From positions 620,001-684,000 of the forward strand of contig JACGCN010000009.1 in assembly GCA_014905825.1 (NCBI GenBank): a stretch of DNA of 64,000 nucleotides. The letters run 5' to 3'. Every line of letters starts with the position of its first letter. Position 1 is the stretch's first letter. Source of the DNA: Lyophyllum atratum. Its lineage: Eukaryota; Basidiomycota; Agaricomycetes; Agaricales; Lyophyllaceae. The translations under genes were made by a program, and so were the position numbers. Below are positions 45,959-56,744 of this stretch, piece after piece. The notes beneath the pieces are model-generated. The model was not told the origin of the DNA, made no database searches, and saw only the letters and a list, made by a program, of their open reading frames with translations.

Positions 45959-47412
45959 GAGGTATGTAGCGCTTGTTTGATATCCACGAGGCTGCGTTTT
46001 TGACTAATCCCCTCCTTTGATACTCTAGCTCCATATTTGTTTTCGGCTATGGCGAAATCGATTCATGTACAACACGAGTGAGCGGATGTAGGGCATTTCT
46101 GACGAGGGTAGTACTAGCTATACACGTAGTAAAATGTCTACCAAGCAGGAGTTCAAGAAGCGCCGGAGTCACCGGGCCGAAACAGTTTATCAAGGAAATT
46201 ATTCAACTTCTTCGTTACTCTAACCGTCACCTCAAGCGCTGCAACGCTGTTGAATGAGTGGCAAATTAGGAGTCTCTCCTCCTCACAACTAAACCCACAT
46301 CGAACTCGTATTCATGTGGTTCGACGGGATCATATTGACACTAGCATGCTTGGAGAACTGGCTACTGGTCCATGATTGGCTCTAAGGCACTATGGCCGCC
46401 CTTCGGATCTCTTGCTTCTCATTCTAGGACACACTGCAGACATTGAGGGGGAGATCAAGGGGAGATCATGATCTCCTTGTCCTGCTGATCTATCGGCGCC
46501 GCCCTGGCTAGCTAAGCTTCAGCAACCCACCCATCTCGGATTCATGTAATAGGTGTGTACCGGTTATGTCGATAATCGAGGCTTGTCAAGTTTCCAACCA
46601 CTAGCTGGCTTGTCTGTTGGCTGATATATTATCTACCATAGCATATCTCTGCGATATGTCACAAACCCGAAGATCAATGCTACCCAAGAGGACGCGATTT
46701 TTCTCAGCTAAGTGTATTTCAGGCATGTCGTATAATAGTCGTGCTGATCGGTCAAATCTTTCCCGACGATGGTTCCTGAGTGTGAGCTAACAAGAAGAGA
46801 GCATCGAGTGTACGCCATAGCCGGGCGTTCGTTGTTGACCTGCACCAGCATGATGGCATCATACAAGTCGCGGTGGACGATGGGAGCCTGGAGGCTGGTA
46901 GTACTACGGCCATTCCTCAAGGTTCTGGAATCTTTCTGGGATGAAGACGCCCCCAAACCCCTTCGGCGGCTTGTAAATCCGGAAGTCTTAACGTCCTGCT
47001 TCAGCATCTTGTTATCCAGTCTAATCTTTCTCCCTTCTAACGGTATGTACCATGCTCTCCATGACCGTCTGATCCGATATTCTCTCGAGTACCTGAATAT
47101 TGACACTGGCAGGGGAGTCTCTTTGACAGTTCGACATATGCCCCTGTCCTACCAATGGAGAACCAGTATCGATTTCCTATGCAATATCAGTGCTAACGCT
47201 CATTGAACACCCATCGGTACCCATATGCATGATTCCAACCATCGGCGTTGAACTCCCGCACATCACCCGCCGGAATCGCGGAACGGTCCCTGAAGGTTCC
47301 TCGCGGATGCTCTCTGAAATACGTACAAAAGGGTATGCTGGATGCAAACTCATCAACTTCTTCAGAGTCCCCTATCCCCCATCCTCCAAGCTACCCCTGC
47401 CTAGCTCATACC
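45959..47412. other. Intergenic region between the two small secreted protein genes
   Basis: 1.45 kb. A 145-codon plus-strand frame (46769-47206) has no supporting features. No repeat noticed. Confidence 0.4.
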
Positions 47413-47901
47413 ATGCTCTTCCGCGTCTCAGCTACCACCATAGCTCTTGCCCTCTCCGTCTTATCGCTCAGTGGAAGCGCTGCCGCTGTGTTCTGCGCCA
47501 CGTGCCCCTCGACGATCGTCTATGGAGGGCTGACACGCACGCTGACCTTGACACGGTACAGCACTAGTGCTGGTACAGTTCAATGCAAGCAAGTACAAAG
47601 CTAGTTTGAGTATATGTTCCGGAAGGATGCTCATGCATGTACGTTTATCAGTTATGATAGTCCGCCTATCTCTGGGTTTTCCCCTTACTGTGTATATCGC
47701 GTGAGTACTTGGATCGCTTGAACGCTTGTCGCTGGATTGCTGCAGCGCTCCGTTTGCGAGCCGCTGAGCTGATGATGTCGCCGTCACCTCGTTCAGAATT
47801 CGAATGGACAAGTCACTTTCACCAATACCGGTCCTACTTTGACCTCATTACCTGGCTCGTGCCCCAACCCTGTCGCAGTGGTTTCAAGAACCACATGTTA
47901 A
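47413..47901 (+). CDS. Small secreted six-cysteine protein 2 (GC-AG intron)
   Basis: Exons 47413-47588 (176 nt), 47652-47700 (49 nt) and 47797-47901 give 109 residues. Signal peptide MLFRVSATTIALALSVLSLS. The six cysteines are placed as in protein 1 (VFCATCPST, TVQCNYDSPPISG, SPYCVYR, GSCPNP, final TTC). Exons 1 and 2 have exactly the lengths of the paralogue, which fixes intron 1 at 47589 with a GC donor (TGCAA|gcaagt), a recognised minor splice type. The third exon is longer by seven codons (TNTGPTLTSLPGSCP). Function unknown. Confidence 0.83.
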
Positions 47902-48139
47902 CAGGTGGCTACTCTGAATTCATGGTGTGAGTATACATCTGTGTGATGTCTACCCCGAACTGATGGGTCTGCACTTCATAGATTCTGGCATTGGAATTTT
48001 GAATCTTAAGCCTCGAGTATGTACAGAGTGCATGTTCATATGTCTGTACTATCCAAATTGCAGTATCCCAAATCCCCATGACCTGCCAGCGAATTTTGCT
48101 TGAATTATAGAACCCCCATACTTAGATTGTTGCAGAGAC
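47902..48139. other. Short spacer before tRNA-Gly
   Basis: No gene seen between the small secreted protein 2 stop codon and the tRNA terminator. Confidence 0.4.
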
Positions 48140-48145
48140 AAAAAA
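48140..48145 (-). terminator. Pol III T-run terminator of tRNA-Gly copy 1
   Basis: Six T on the minus strand, 5 bases after the tRNA 3' end. Confidence 0.7.
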
Positions 48146-48150
48146 GATCC

Positions 48151-48257
48151 TGCATTAAGAGAGAATCGAACTCCCGGCGGGTCGATAAACGCGTACCTAG
48201 TGAGTACGACACATTCATTCATGGCAACGACCCAGGTTACCACTACCCCATTAATGC
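48151..48257 (-). tRNA. tRNA-Gly(GCC) with 36-nt intron
   Basis: The acceptor stem gcattaa/ttaatgc is perfect (7 bp). D arm, anticodon stem ggtcg/cgacc, loop TTGCCAT with anticodon GCC (complement of 48223-48225), and T arm gggag-ttcgatt-ctctc follow; discriminator A. The intron (48221-48186) sits one base 3' of the anticodon, the canonical nuclear position. The mature sequence (71 nt) is identical to the copy at 51.1 kb, while the intron differs. Confidence 0.88.
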
Positions 48258-49328
48258 CTGAACAGTGAATCTCTCTTGTTGCGGCTCCCCGACATTCCAA
48301 GCATCCTAGGCATGATATAAGCAGTAACAAGTCCACAGGGCCCAAAGACTCACTGACTGGGATACAGACGACGTCAAGCCCTAGAATTTGGGAGACGGAT
48401 GTCTTAGGCCAAGTTCCTTTTACCACCGGGGATCAATACTGCGGCTCGTTGTTTTTAATGGCGAAGGCAGATAAAGTTAAGAGGAGACCAGATTCCACGT
48501 GCCAAGCCTTGTCCCGTCCTTTGCAAACTTGACGTCCATTTGTTTTGTTTGATATACTTCCTTGAGCTTCCCCTCTCTTGTTGAGTACTGAAAGAGCTCC
48601 CCATAGATAACCACGAGCTGCCTTTGTCCAGATTGTTGGATGGCGATTGACATGCCACAGCCGCCAAGGGCTCGCAACTAGAGTGACATCGAAGGACATC
48701 ATGTCGATACGGTCGAAGTCAAATCATGCTGCATGATAATGAGCCATATGGGCTCCGTTCAGGACGCGTTCGATGTATCATGTCATCTGCCGTGGATGAG
48801 GTCAAAGGTATATTTGGCGACGCGTTCAGGTCCAGCGAGCCAATCAGCTCCTCCTCTTGACGGTGCTTGTGATAGAGATCAATCCTGTTCGACGTTTTCG
48901 CCGATTCCCTTCTGACGTAGTTGAATGTTCGCGTACGTAGACGCTCTGTCATCCCAGGTTGGAAGAATTAAGGACGCTCCCACGTATAAAGCGCTTGTAC
49001 AACATGTTTAAGGCAGCAACCAGGATTACAGGGTTACGGGCGGCTAGATCCCGTCGATCTTTGGTAAACAAGTTCCAAGAGAGACGCAGTGGGAGCTTGA
49101 CTGAGAGTTGGTGGGAGCAGAATGTGGTTGAGAGTATTCAACCGGATATCGCGGCCCGCAAAAGTCAACCAAAACGGGCCCGAGGTCGGCGGAGGCCGAT
49201 CGATTCTGAATATACCACTACAACCTGGACCGCCGTTTAGAGCACTCACACTCCGTCATCTCCCTTTCTTCACGCCATCCATCTCCACCACCCCCCCCCC
49301 CCCCCCCCTCGCCACTCTGGCGCCCACC
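48258..49328. other. Intergenic region upstream of HYM1 with an 18-bp poly-C tract
   Basis: About 1.07 kb. No gene supported. A run of 18 C (49291-49308) lies 20 bp before the HYM1 ATG. Confidence 0.5.
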
Positions 49329-50629
49329 ATGAATTTCTTCAAGACCAAGCCTCGTACACCGCCAGATCTCGTCCGTGGCCTGCGAGATGCCATCCCAAAG
49401 CTCGAGACGAGTGCACCAGGGGGTGAGACTCGGAGAAAGGTAGGAGGAAATCTATTACATCTGTCCTGGGAGGACTGCGTCGCCGTTCCCTGCTGTTGAA
49501 TGGCTTGTTGACCAATGCCACAGGCGAACGAAGACATCTCGAAGAATCTGCAGCAGATCAAGTCCCTCCTCTACGGTGATGGCGGTGCGTCATTAAGTGT
49601 TCGAGTAAACGGTCGAGGTATTGATGACCATATAGATCCCGCACCGGAGCTGGTAGCCCAGCTCGCCCAGGAGACATACCAAACAGACCTACTACATCAT
49701 CTCGTCGTACACATCGCACGGTTCGAGTTCGAGGCTCGGAAAGACGTGGTGCAGATCTTCAACAACCTCCTGCGGCGGCAGATTGGCTCACGCTGGCCGA
49801 CAGTCGAATATCTATCCGCAAAGCACGAGGTGATCTTTGCGGCCCTCATGGGCTATGAGAACGAGGAGATAGCGTTGAACACGGGGATGATCCTGAAGGA
49901 GATGCTGCGGCATGAACAGTTGGCAAAGGTACTACTGCATTCGGACCAGTGAGTAGACCTGCCAATTGCGTACATTGTTGACTGACCTGATGATGCCAGG
50001 TTCTACAAATTCCCCCACTACATCGAGACGACAACGTTTGGTATCTCATGTGACGCCTTCGCGAACCTCAAAGAGACGCTGACGCGGCATAAGCCCATGG
50101 TGGCCGATTACCTCGACAAGAACTACGATCGGGTACGTCCCTTCACTCGCCTGACCATACCTTCTGCCGGTCTCCCCTAACTCAACATTGATTCTATTTT
50201 AGTTCTTCTCCTCATTCACCACGCTAATTTTATCCAACAACTACGTCACGAAGCGGCAATCGCTGAAACTCCTCGGCGAGATCCTGCTCGACCGGGCAAA
50301 CTTCAATGTCATGACGCGGTACATCGCCAGCGAGGCCAACCTCAAGATGATGATGAATCTCCTGCGCGAGAAGAGCAAGAACATCCAGTTCGAGGCGTTC
50401 CATGTGTTCAAGGTCTTCGTCGCGAACCCGAAGAAGCCTCCGCAGATAGAGTCCATTCTCCGCAGGAACAAGGAGAAATTGCTCGTCTTCCTCAAGAGCT
50501 TCCACAACGATAAGGACGGTATGTGGCCGTATGCCATTCACGTAACCGATGAACACTTATGATTGTTTTCAAGATGAGCAATTCAGCGATGAAAAGCAGT
50601 TCCTTATCGTGCAGATACAAGGCCTTTGA
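49329..50629 (+). CDS. HYM1: Mo25/Hym1-like scaffold protein
   Basis: Armadillo-like helical protein of the Mo25/CAB39 family, partner of STE20/GCK-type kinases in the RAM/MOR morphogenesis network. About 330 residues after four or five introns. Start [20 protein letters not shown]; then [120 protein letters not shown] and [20 protein letters not shown], all near-invariant family blocks. The C-terminus is [10 protein letters not shown]. The last intron (after FHNDKD) is needed to reach the [10 protein letters not shown] exon. Confidence 0.95.
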
Positions 50630-51146
50630 ACAGGCTTCCCGCCTTCCCGTTATCGCCATCCCAATACCCCGTCCACATTGCACGCTTCACACTCCGTAGC
50701 GCCCTCCCCACTCTCGGAGGCTGTTTCAGTCAACCCTGTACCATCTACACGGTAGCCTCGTCTCTGCCGTTACTTCCCGATATCCCCCGTCGTCGTTGTC
50801 CCATCCATCTTCATCCATGATACCAGCACGATCTCAGACCACCCACTCCCCACGCCATCAATGTCACCACCCATACCTAGTGCACTGTACATGCAAGGAC
50901 GCTGGCGCTTTGTTCACTGTTTGTTTCCGTACTCAGTATTGTAAATGTATCATCGTATTCATCATCAGCTCTTTGATCATTAAGCTACCAGCATATCATT
51001 GTGGTGTGTGATTCGGTTGCTGCATGCCTGTTGCTCGTGGTGTATGATTAATTCAGAAGCAGCTTTGTCGCAGCGCTGCTTTAAAGGAAAAGAAAGGATA
51101 TGGCAACAACGAGCGAGGTGTACATCCTTGATGAAACATCCAGGAA
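50630..51146. other. HYM1 3' flank
   Basis: About 520 bp with no gene seen. Confidence 0.45.
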
Positions 51147-51247
51147 GCATTAATGGGGTAGTGGTAACCTGGGTCGTTGCCATACTCAGGGTATGTTAGC
51201 TTGTCGAGCATATCGACCCGCCGGGAGTTCGATTCTCTCTTAATGCA
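51147..51247 (+). tRNA. tRNA-Gly(GCC) with 30-nt intron
   Basis: Same mature 71-nt sequence as the copy at 48.2 kb: acceptor gcattaa/ttaatgc, anticodon GCC at 51179-51181, stem ggtcg/cgacc, T loop ttcgatt, discriminator A. The intron (51183-51212) follows position 37 and is unrelated in sequence to that of the other copy. It is inverted relative to that copy. Confidence 0.88.
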
Positions 51248-51274
51248 TGCCCGTGGCCAGGTGTCTAACAATTC

Positions 51275-51280
51275 TTTTTT
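51275..51280 (+). terminator. Pol III T-run terminator of tRNA-Gly copy 2
   Basis: Six T about 28 bases after the tRNA end. Confidence 0.6.
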
Positions 51281-51650
51281 ATATATACGGTTCAGCATAA
51301 ACATTCTGACAGGCAGTGCAGGGCAGTGCTCCAGTTACAGGCTCCCGGGGGGTAAGATACCAGCGTTGCGGAAGCCCTGTACATAGCTGCAGAACGGCAT
51401 ACACGAGATGCGACTCGCCGTACCTCAACAAACGGCCCTTGACACCACTTGGGCGGGGTTGCGGCACGCCCCTGACAGTATCCATTCTCCCACCAAAACC
51501 AAACAAGCCGCACAGTGTGCACGGCGTTCTACGGCGTTGGGCGTCTGTTCTGTGATATCACGCTGGCATGATGCTGCGGCCTTTCAGCGCTTCTGAGTCT
51601 TTCAATTCCCAGTCTACACTTCTCTTGGTCCATCTTGTCAATCCAACCAC
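51281..51650. other. Upstream region of the ERG26-like gene
   Basis: 370 bp with no gene; presumed promoter. Confidence 0.4.
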
Positions 51651-52865
51651 ATGACGACCTCGAAGGATGTATACCTTGTCCTCGGTGGGGATGTCTTCGT
51701 CGGCAGGCATGTCGTTGAGCGCCTGAAAGCACGCGGAGATACGGTCTCCGTATTCGACACTTGCCAGAAATACGTTGACGTGCCATTCTACTCTGGTGAG
51801 ATTACCGTCCCTGAGCAGATTTCGAGCGCCATCCAGCAGGTACGCGCAGTTCTCTCAATGAATACAAGAACTTTCATCGAATGACTTGCACAGAGCGGAG
51901 CGACTTGTGTAATACACACAATCTCGCCTCTGTCCATCCGAAACCGTGACAACCTCCAAATCTTCGATCAAGTCAACGTTGAAGGCACGAAAAATGTAAT
52001 CGAGGCTGCGAAAGCAGCCGGGGTCCTCAAACTCATCTACTACAGTTCTTCTGGCGTTGTTTTCGATGGCAGCGACATCGTCAATGGTGACGAACACTTA
52101 CCATATCCAAAGAAACATCTGGATCCATATACGGAGTCGAGAGCCACGGCCGAAAAGCTTGTTCTTGATGCCAATGGCCAAGGAGGACTGAAGACGGTGT
52201 GCATTAGGCCTTGCGGCGTGTTCGGGTGGGCTCCGTTCGATGCTTCATCTACTCTGTGTATCTTGATTTCTGTCTCTAGGCCAGGAGATCCCGAAACCCT
52301 CGTCGGCGCTTACGAGTCCTGGAAACGAGGCATGACCAATGTTCAACTCGGTAACAACAAAAACCTTTTCGACAAGACCTACGTTAGCAATATCACCCTC
52401 GCCATCGCTCTCGCCGCCGACAAACTCCATGTCTCGGACGAAGTGGCTGGACAGGTTTTCTTCATCAGCAACAACGACCCCTGGCCCTTCTGGGACTTCA
52501 TGCGCGCGCTTTGGGCTGGGTTTGATGCCATATTTCCTGATCATCCAAAGACTCAGAAGAGGCCGGTCGTTATTCCTCGCGCCTTTGCTATGCTGCTGGC
52601 CTATATCATGAAATTCGTGGGATGGCTCAAAGGCAGCAAAGAACAAACGCTTACGCCGTACACTGTCACATTTGCAACGGCGACTATGTATTTCGACAGC
52701 GCCAAAGCGAAAAAGGTGCTTGGTTACGAGCCTGAGGTCGGAGTGCGCGAGGGGATTCAGAAAACTATGGAGGTTAGTTGCTCTCGTTATTAAAGTGGTC
52801 CTTATCCTCAATGTCGAACTCGTTAGTGGTTCAAGGCCGAGGTGGAAGCGGGTCGTCGCGACTAG
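51651..52865 (+). CDS. ERG26/NSDHL-like extended short-chain reductase, altered motifs
   Basis: 3-beta-hydroxysteroid dehydrogenase family, closest in layout to sterol C-3 dehydrogenase (C4 decarboxylase). About 345 residues, four exons (introns near 51840-51895, 52229-52280, 52772-52826). Seen: DVYLVLGGDVFVGRHVVERL, SGATCVIHTISPLS, FDQVNVEGTKNVIEAAKAAG, IYYSSSGVVFDGSDIVNGDE, PYTESRATAEKLVLDANGQG, CIRPCGVFGPGDPETLVGAY, KTYVSNITLAIALAADKLHV and a C-terminal hydrophobic stretch (FAMLLAYIMKFVGWL). Two key positions differ from the family: the middle glycine of the GGxGFxG dinucleotide loop is Val (GGDVFVG), and YxxxK reads YTESR, so the catalytic Lys is Arg. It may be a divergent paralogue with changed activity; a true ergosterol role is doubtful. 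Confidence 0.82.
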
Positions 52866-53904
52866 AGCAATGGACAGTCCGCCCATCTTTTTGCTAGATA
52901 CGTGCTTGACGTGCGGTGCAAAATTTTGCTGATGTCGCGATACATGGGAGGGAAGTGGACCTTTCTAGAATACAGTCCTCTGTCCAATCCAAGACGTCGT
53001 CAGTCCCTTAGCGTGATAGAATTACGGAGGCATTAGATAGGCCCTTACGCGCACTGCACGGTGTTACCAGTGTCTTGCATGATCGTCGTGAGGGTCCGCT
53101 GGAGTCCACTGTAGAAAATCGATGGGGGGCATACAGCAGAACTTGATATAAATACTCTTAGAGCGCGATCCACGGAATGAGGCGTCGAAACACGTTCGTG
53201 ATATCGTGTCAAAGCAGCTGTGGCATGGGTGAGTCCCTGGAAATAAAGTCATAATGCTCGACTCTGATTAGCCCTTCTCATGATATGCTGAACTCTAGAC
53301 AGGGAGTTCCGCGAACAATGCGGTCTTGACCTCTTGCCGAACATGCTGGGAGATGAGGCGGACTGGAAACTCACTCATGGCTATCGGCTGATATCAGATG
53401 GATGAGCTCAAGGTAGCTCAAGGTCTGTCAGTTCAAGTCAAGAAGGTGGTTGTACGTGCGGACTGTATAAGCGTTGACCCCTCGTTCAGCGACTCAATAG
53501 CTTCATCACTGGCAGGCTCTCCGGCGTCGCTATCCAAGCAGCTTTCTTGTAGTTTTACACACGCCTGCTTTCTTTGTGATGGACTCATCAGAGCTCCGAC
53601 ACCCGCCGAGCGGACCCACCCACACACGCGCCCGCCCACAAGAGGCGTCAGCGCGCCAGCGAGTTTCATACTGGGACAGTTCCTTTTCATTTTCTTTTCT
53701 ATTTCTCATCTATGCCATGCCTAATTCTTATGGACTCAATATGCACCTTACTCCCACTCCATTCTCGCACCAACCCGCCGCACCACGACGAACGATCTGC
53801 CGTACAGGAAGAGAATTCTAATCCCACCGCGTACTTACAAAAGACCAATTATTTACTTTACTTTATTTTACGGATACTTAGCTATCCCCGCTTCTTAGCT
53901 CTGT
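52866..53904. other. Intergenic region
   Basis: About 1 kb with only short open frames; nothing recognised. Confidence 0.4.
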
Positions 53905-54156
53905 CACACCGGGAAGTTGGGAATTTAGGGTCAACTCAAATCTGTACCCAAATTACGAGTTTGTATCCAAGTTTTGTAATGACCGAAACTATCAATTCAC
54001 GTTGTCCTCAAACTATGAACGGAAGCGATCCGATTGGCTGGTTCAAAATTTGAGGCGAACCCAAAGTGATAGTTTTGAGCATTACAAAATTTGGACACAA
54101 ACTATTCCTTCAGGTATACATTTGCGCTGAGACTAAATTCCCAACTTTCCGGTGTG
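53905..54156. mobile_element. Foldback / MITE-like element
   Basis: 252 bp that is an inverted repeat over almost its full length. The outer termini cacaccgg(g/a)aagttggg match their mirror at 54156, the arms of about 90 bp agree at roughly three of four positions with no net gap (second conserved block tttgtaatg...aaactatca), and even the centre pairs (cctcaaa/tttgagg). No coding capacity. The flanks carry a direct tgt on both sides, a possible 3-bp target duplication, though this could be chance. Confidence 0.8.
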
Positions 54157-54632
54157 TGTAGTGTAGCTTGCCGGCGGTTAAAAATTGACTTCATCATCAT
54201 CATCAGAGCTCCGATAAAGCGATGCATGCTGGTCAAGTGCACGGGATTCCCTGAAGCGGCTATTACGGAGCATGCGGCGAGGTGTGCTCACATGGCACCG
54301 CGTTCTCGGGACGGCAGGGGAATATAAAAGCGGTGATATCATGAACAGAGCATCGCTGTCCCCCACAAACCATGAAACGCTGCCCGAGAGCGTCCGTGGT
54401 GAACCTGAGGTGACGAGTGGCTGTGAAGCCTGCAACACCGCCGCAATTGATTCAAAAGTGTTGATCACTCCGCCACCTTTCACCCATTTTCTCACTCCTC
54501 TTTTGACCTCGTCCAACTCCAACTAAGTTACACTTTCTCTCCACCTTATCGACCTTGAGCAACTACGCCTTTACGCGGCTACATCCTACTACACCCTCGA
54601 CTATCGCTTCTGCAAGACCATCGTTAACCCTC
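54157..54632. promoter_or_regulatory. GNA1 upstream region
   Basis: Non-coding, pyrimidine-rich near the gene (54470-54600), typical of fungal promoters. Includes an open frame at 54272-54526 with no features. Confidence 0.4.
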
Positions 54633-55380
54633 ATGGCTGCAACCACCAATTCCACGTCCTTCACGCCCGACAACGCCCTCGACCTCCTCTTCTCCCCCGA
54701 CCTCATATCACACGAGGTTAGAAGTGCCTTACATCCCGATGTCCACGTACGCCCACCTTCTTTCCTCATCATATGTGAACGAATCCTGACAGCTCGCAGA
54801 TTCGCCCGTTGGCATCCACCGACTACCGCCGTGGTCACCTCAAGGTGCTCTCCGTCCTCACTACCGCCCCAGACCCAGGCGAAGCTGCGTGGCTCGTACT
54901 CTTCGACAACTTACGCGCCGCAGGCCGCACGTACTACACCCTCGTCATCGTGGACAAACGCTCAGACCGGATCGTTGGCGTCGGCACCGTGTTTCTCGAG
55001 CGCAAGTTCCAGCGCGGGATCAGCTGCGTCGGGCATATTGAGGACATCGCTGTGGATGAGAACCAGCAGGGGAAGAAGCTCGGGCTGAGGATAATACAGG
55101 CGCTGACGTATATTAGCGAGAACAGCGGCGCGTATAAGACGATTTTGAACTGCAGTGAGAAGAATATCCGTACGTCGGCTTTTCTTTCGGGTCCGCGTTC
55201 GTTGGTGTACTCATGGCGTTACTTTTCCATAGCCTTCTACCAGAAGTGTGGGTACGAGAAAAAGGAATGTGAAATGGTGCGTTTGGACCCTGCTACCGAA
55301 GCCATACTTCTGCTCACGAGCCTTTCTTCTCCTCGCAGGCACGGTATACCCCTGTGCGTGCCCACACTCCTAAGCTGTGA
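54633..55380 (+). CDS. GNA1: Glucosamine-6-phosphate N-acetyltransferase
   Basis: GNAT enzyme that makes N-acetylglucosamine-6-phosphate from acetyl-CoA for UDP-GlcNAc, chitin and GPI/N-glycan synthesis. Four exons, about 185 residues. Motifs: IRPLASTDYRRGHLKVLSVL, TYYTLVIVDKRSDRIVGVGT, VFLERKFQRGISCVGHIEDI, AVDENQQGKKLGLRIIQALT (acetyl-CoA-binding QxxGxxG type), YKTILNCSEKN and FYQKCGYEKKECEMARY. The C-terminus is TPVRAHTPKL. Introns at 54749-54800, 55170-55232 and 55278-55338 approximately. The start at 54633 gives the usual short N-terminus before LDLLFSPDLISHEV. Confidence 0.95.
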
Positions 55381-55786
55381 TTGGCGCCTTCATCTCTGGT
55401 AGAAGGGCGGCGGCATCAATGGACTGGACAATATACTTTAGATATGGTGCCTGCCTCTTTGGGTCCTATGATTCCCGGACATTCTTACATATCCTAATTT
55501 AATTTCTTGGGTACATATTGCGTAGGCTTCATTTCACTATTTTGGTACAAATGCATCCTATAGTTCTATAGTTCGAACGAGTTGTGCTCTGCTCCGGTTG
55601 CAGCACTTGTGACTATCAAGCTGTTGAGTGTCTGATTTTCCGCGACCTCATTTCCAACCGCAACAGTCATCAATGCATCAAGTCGTCCTCCGTTACGTCA
55701 CTTTTGTATGGGGGCCACATGTGGTGATAGAACAGTCGGAACAGTAGAATAACAGTACACTAAAAAAGGACAACGGATAGATAAGA
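55381..55786. other. Intergenic region between convergent genes
   Basis: About 400 bp; UTRs only, as far as visible. Confidence 0.4.
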
Positions 55787-56205
55787 TCACAGGTAGCCAT
55801 GGGCAGTAACAAACTGGAAGTCCTTAACACCTGGTGATGAGGGCATTGTGTTAGAGATAGGAAAGACACCAGAGTGATCGTGACACGAGACGCACCTTCA
55901 CCAGTCAATGCTTGTTTCGCATACTCCTCCACTTTAGTCAGCTGATACTGCTTCAGTCTGCTAGGGTCATCCCCACTTCTCCAGCCGTAGTGTGGTGCGC
56001 GTCTAGTGACAACCATGAACGCATCGACGTCGGTCGGATATTCCACCATTGACACGCGAACGCCGCGTTTGGTGAGATGTCTCTGGATTTCCGCAATGGC
56101 ATACTCAAAACTAATCTCGCCCTCAGGTTTACCCGATAAACGTGCCGCCCATTTGATGACTTCTCCGTCAGGCAAAATGTAACCACCCAATCGGAAAGAG
56201 GACAT
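55787..56205 (-). CDS. Small hypothetical protein
   Basis: Two exons joined over an intron (donor gtgcgt, acceptor catcaccag) give about 118 residues: MSSFRLGGYILPDGEVIKWA start, EYAIAEIQRHLTKRGVRVSM, DVDAFMVVTRRAPHYGWRSG, and a last exon ending VKDFQFVTAHGYL. No signal peptide or TM. I do not recognise the family. The even codon usage, clean splice and a start after a non-coding stretch support a real gene. Confidence 0.6.
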
Positions 56206-56744
56206 TGAGAGCTATAGACCATAGGTCAAATCGTGTTTGATGCTAATAGCAGTAATAACCACGTACTAATGGTTATGGCCTCGGTTGAATGGAGAGGGCC
56301 GCTTGGGATGTGGGGAACTGCACCCTCCTCATCGCAGTGGTTGCGTTTTGTATCAAGTTCGAAACAGTCACGTGAGGTTCCAACGTCCTTGTATAAATTT
56401 AATATTGATTCATTGTTCTGTTCTTATTATCCGATTGGCCCGCAGCAACTTGGCATGACGAGACTTATCACAGCTAACAGAGATGTGTTTCGTCAATAGA
56501 TGACTTTAAGACCTATATTGTGGAGGTTTTGAGAACGCCAACTCAGATCCTTGCAACGGACACTCATCCTAACCGTCCCCTTATTCCTGGCCCCGCCGGA
56601 TGCTCCAGGAACACGAAGGCCGGATTGAAGCTCCAAGGGGACGATCCATAAACGCCGATGTGCATGGTATCACATAGATTTTGTGTGGAGTGCATAGGCC
56701 ATACAAACATGTCTCAACGACCCAGCTCCGTCTCAAGTCAGCCC
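56206..56744. other. Intergenic region
   Basis: About 540 bp between the small hypothetical gene's start and the eL24 3' end. Nothing recognised. Confidence 0.4.

Noticed and set aside
46769..47206. 145-codon frame between the small secreted proteins
   Set aside because: No recognised motif; it lies in a spacer without splice or promoter support.
48049..48426. 125-codon minus-strand frame
   Set aside because: It runs through the tRNA-Gly gene; the open frame is accidental.
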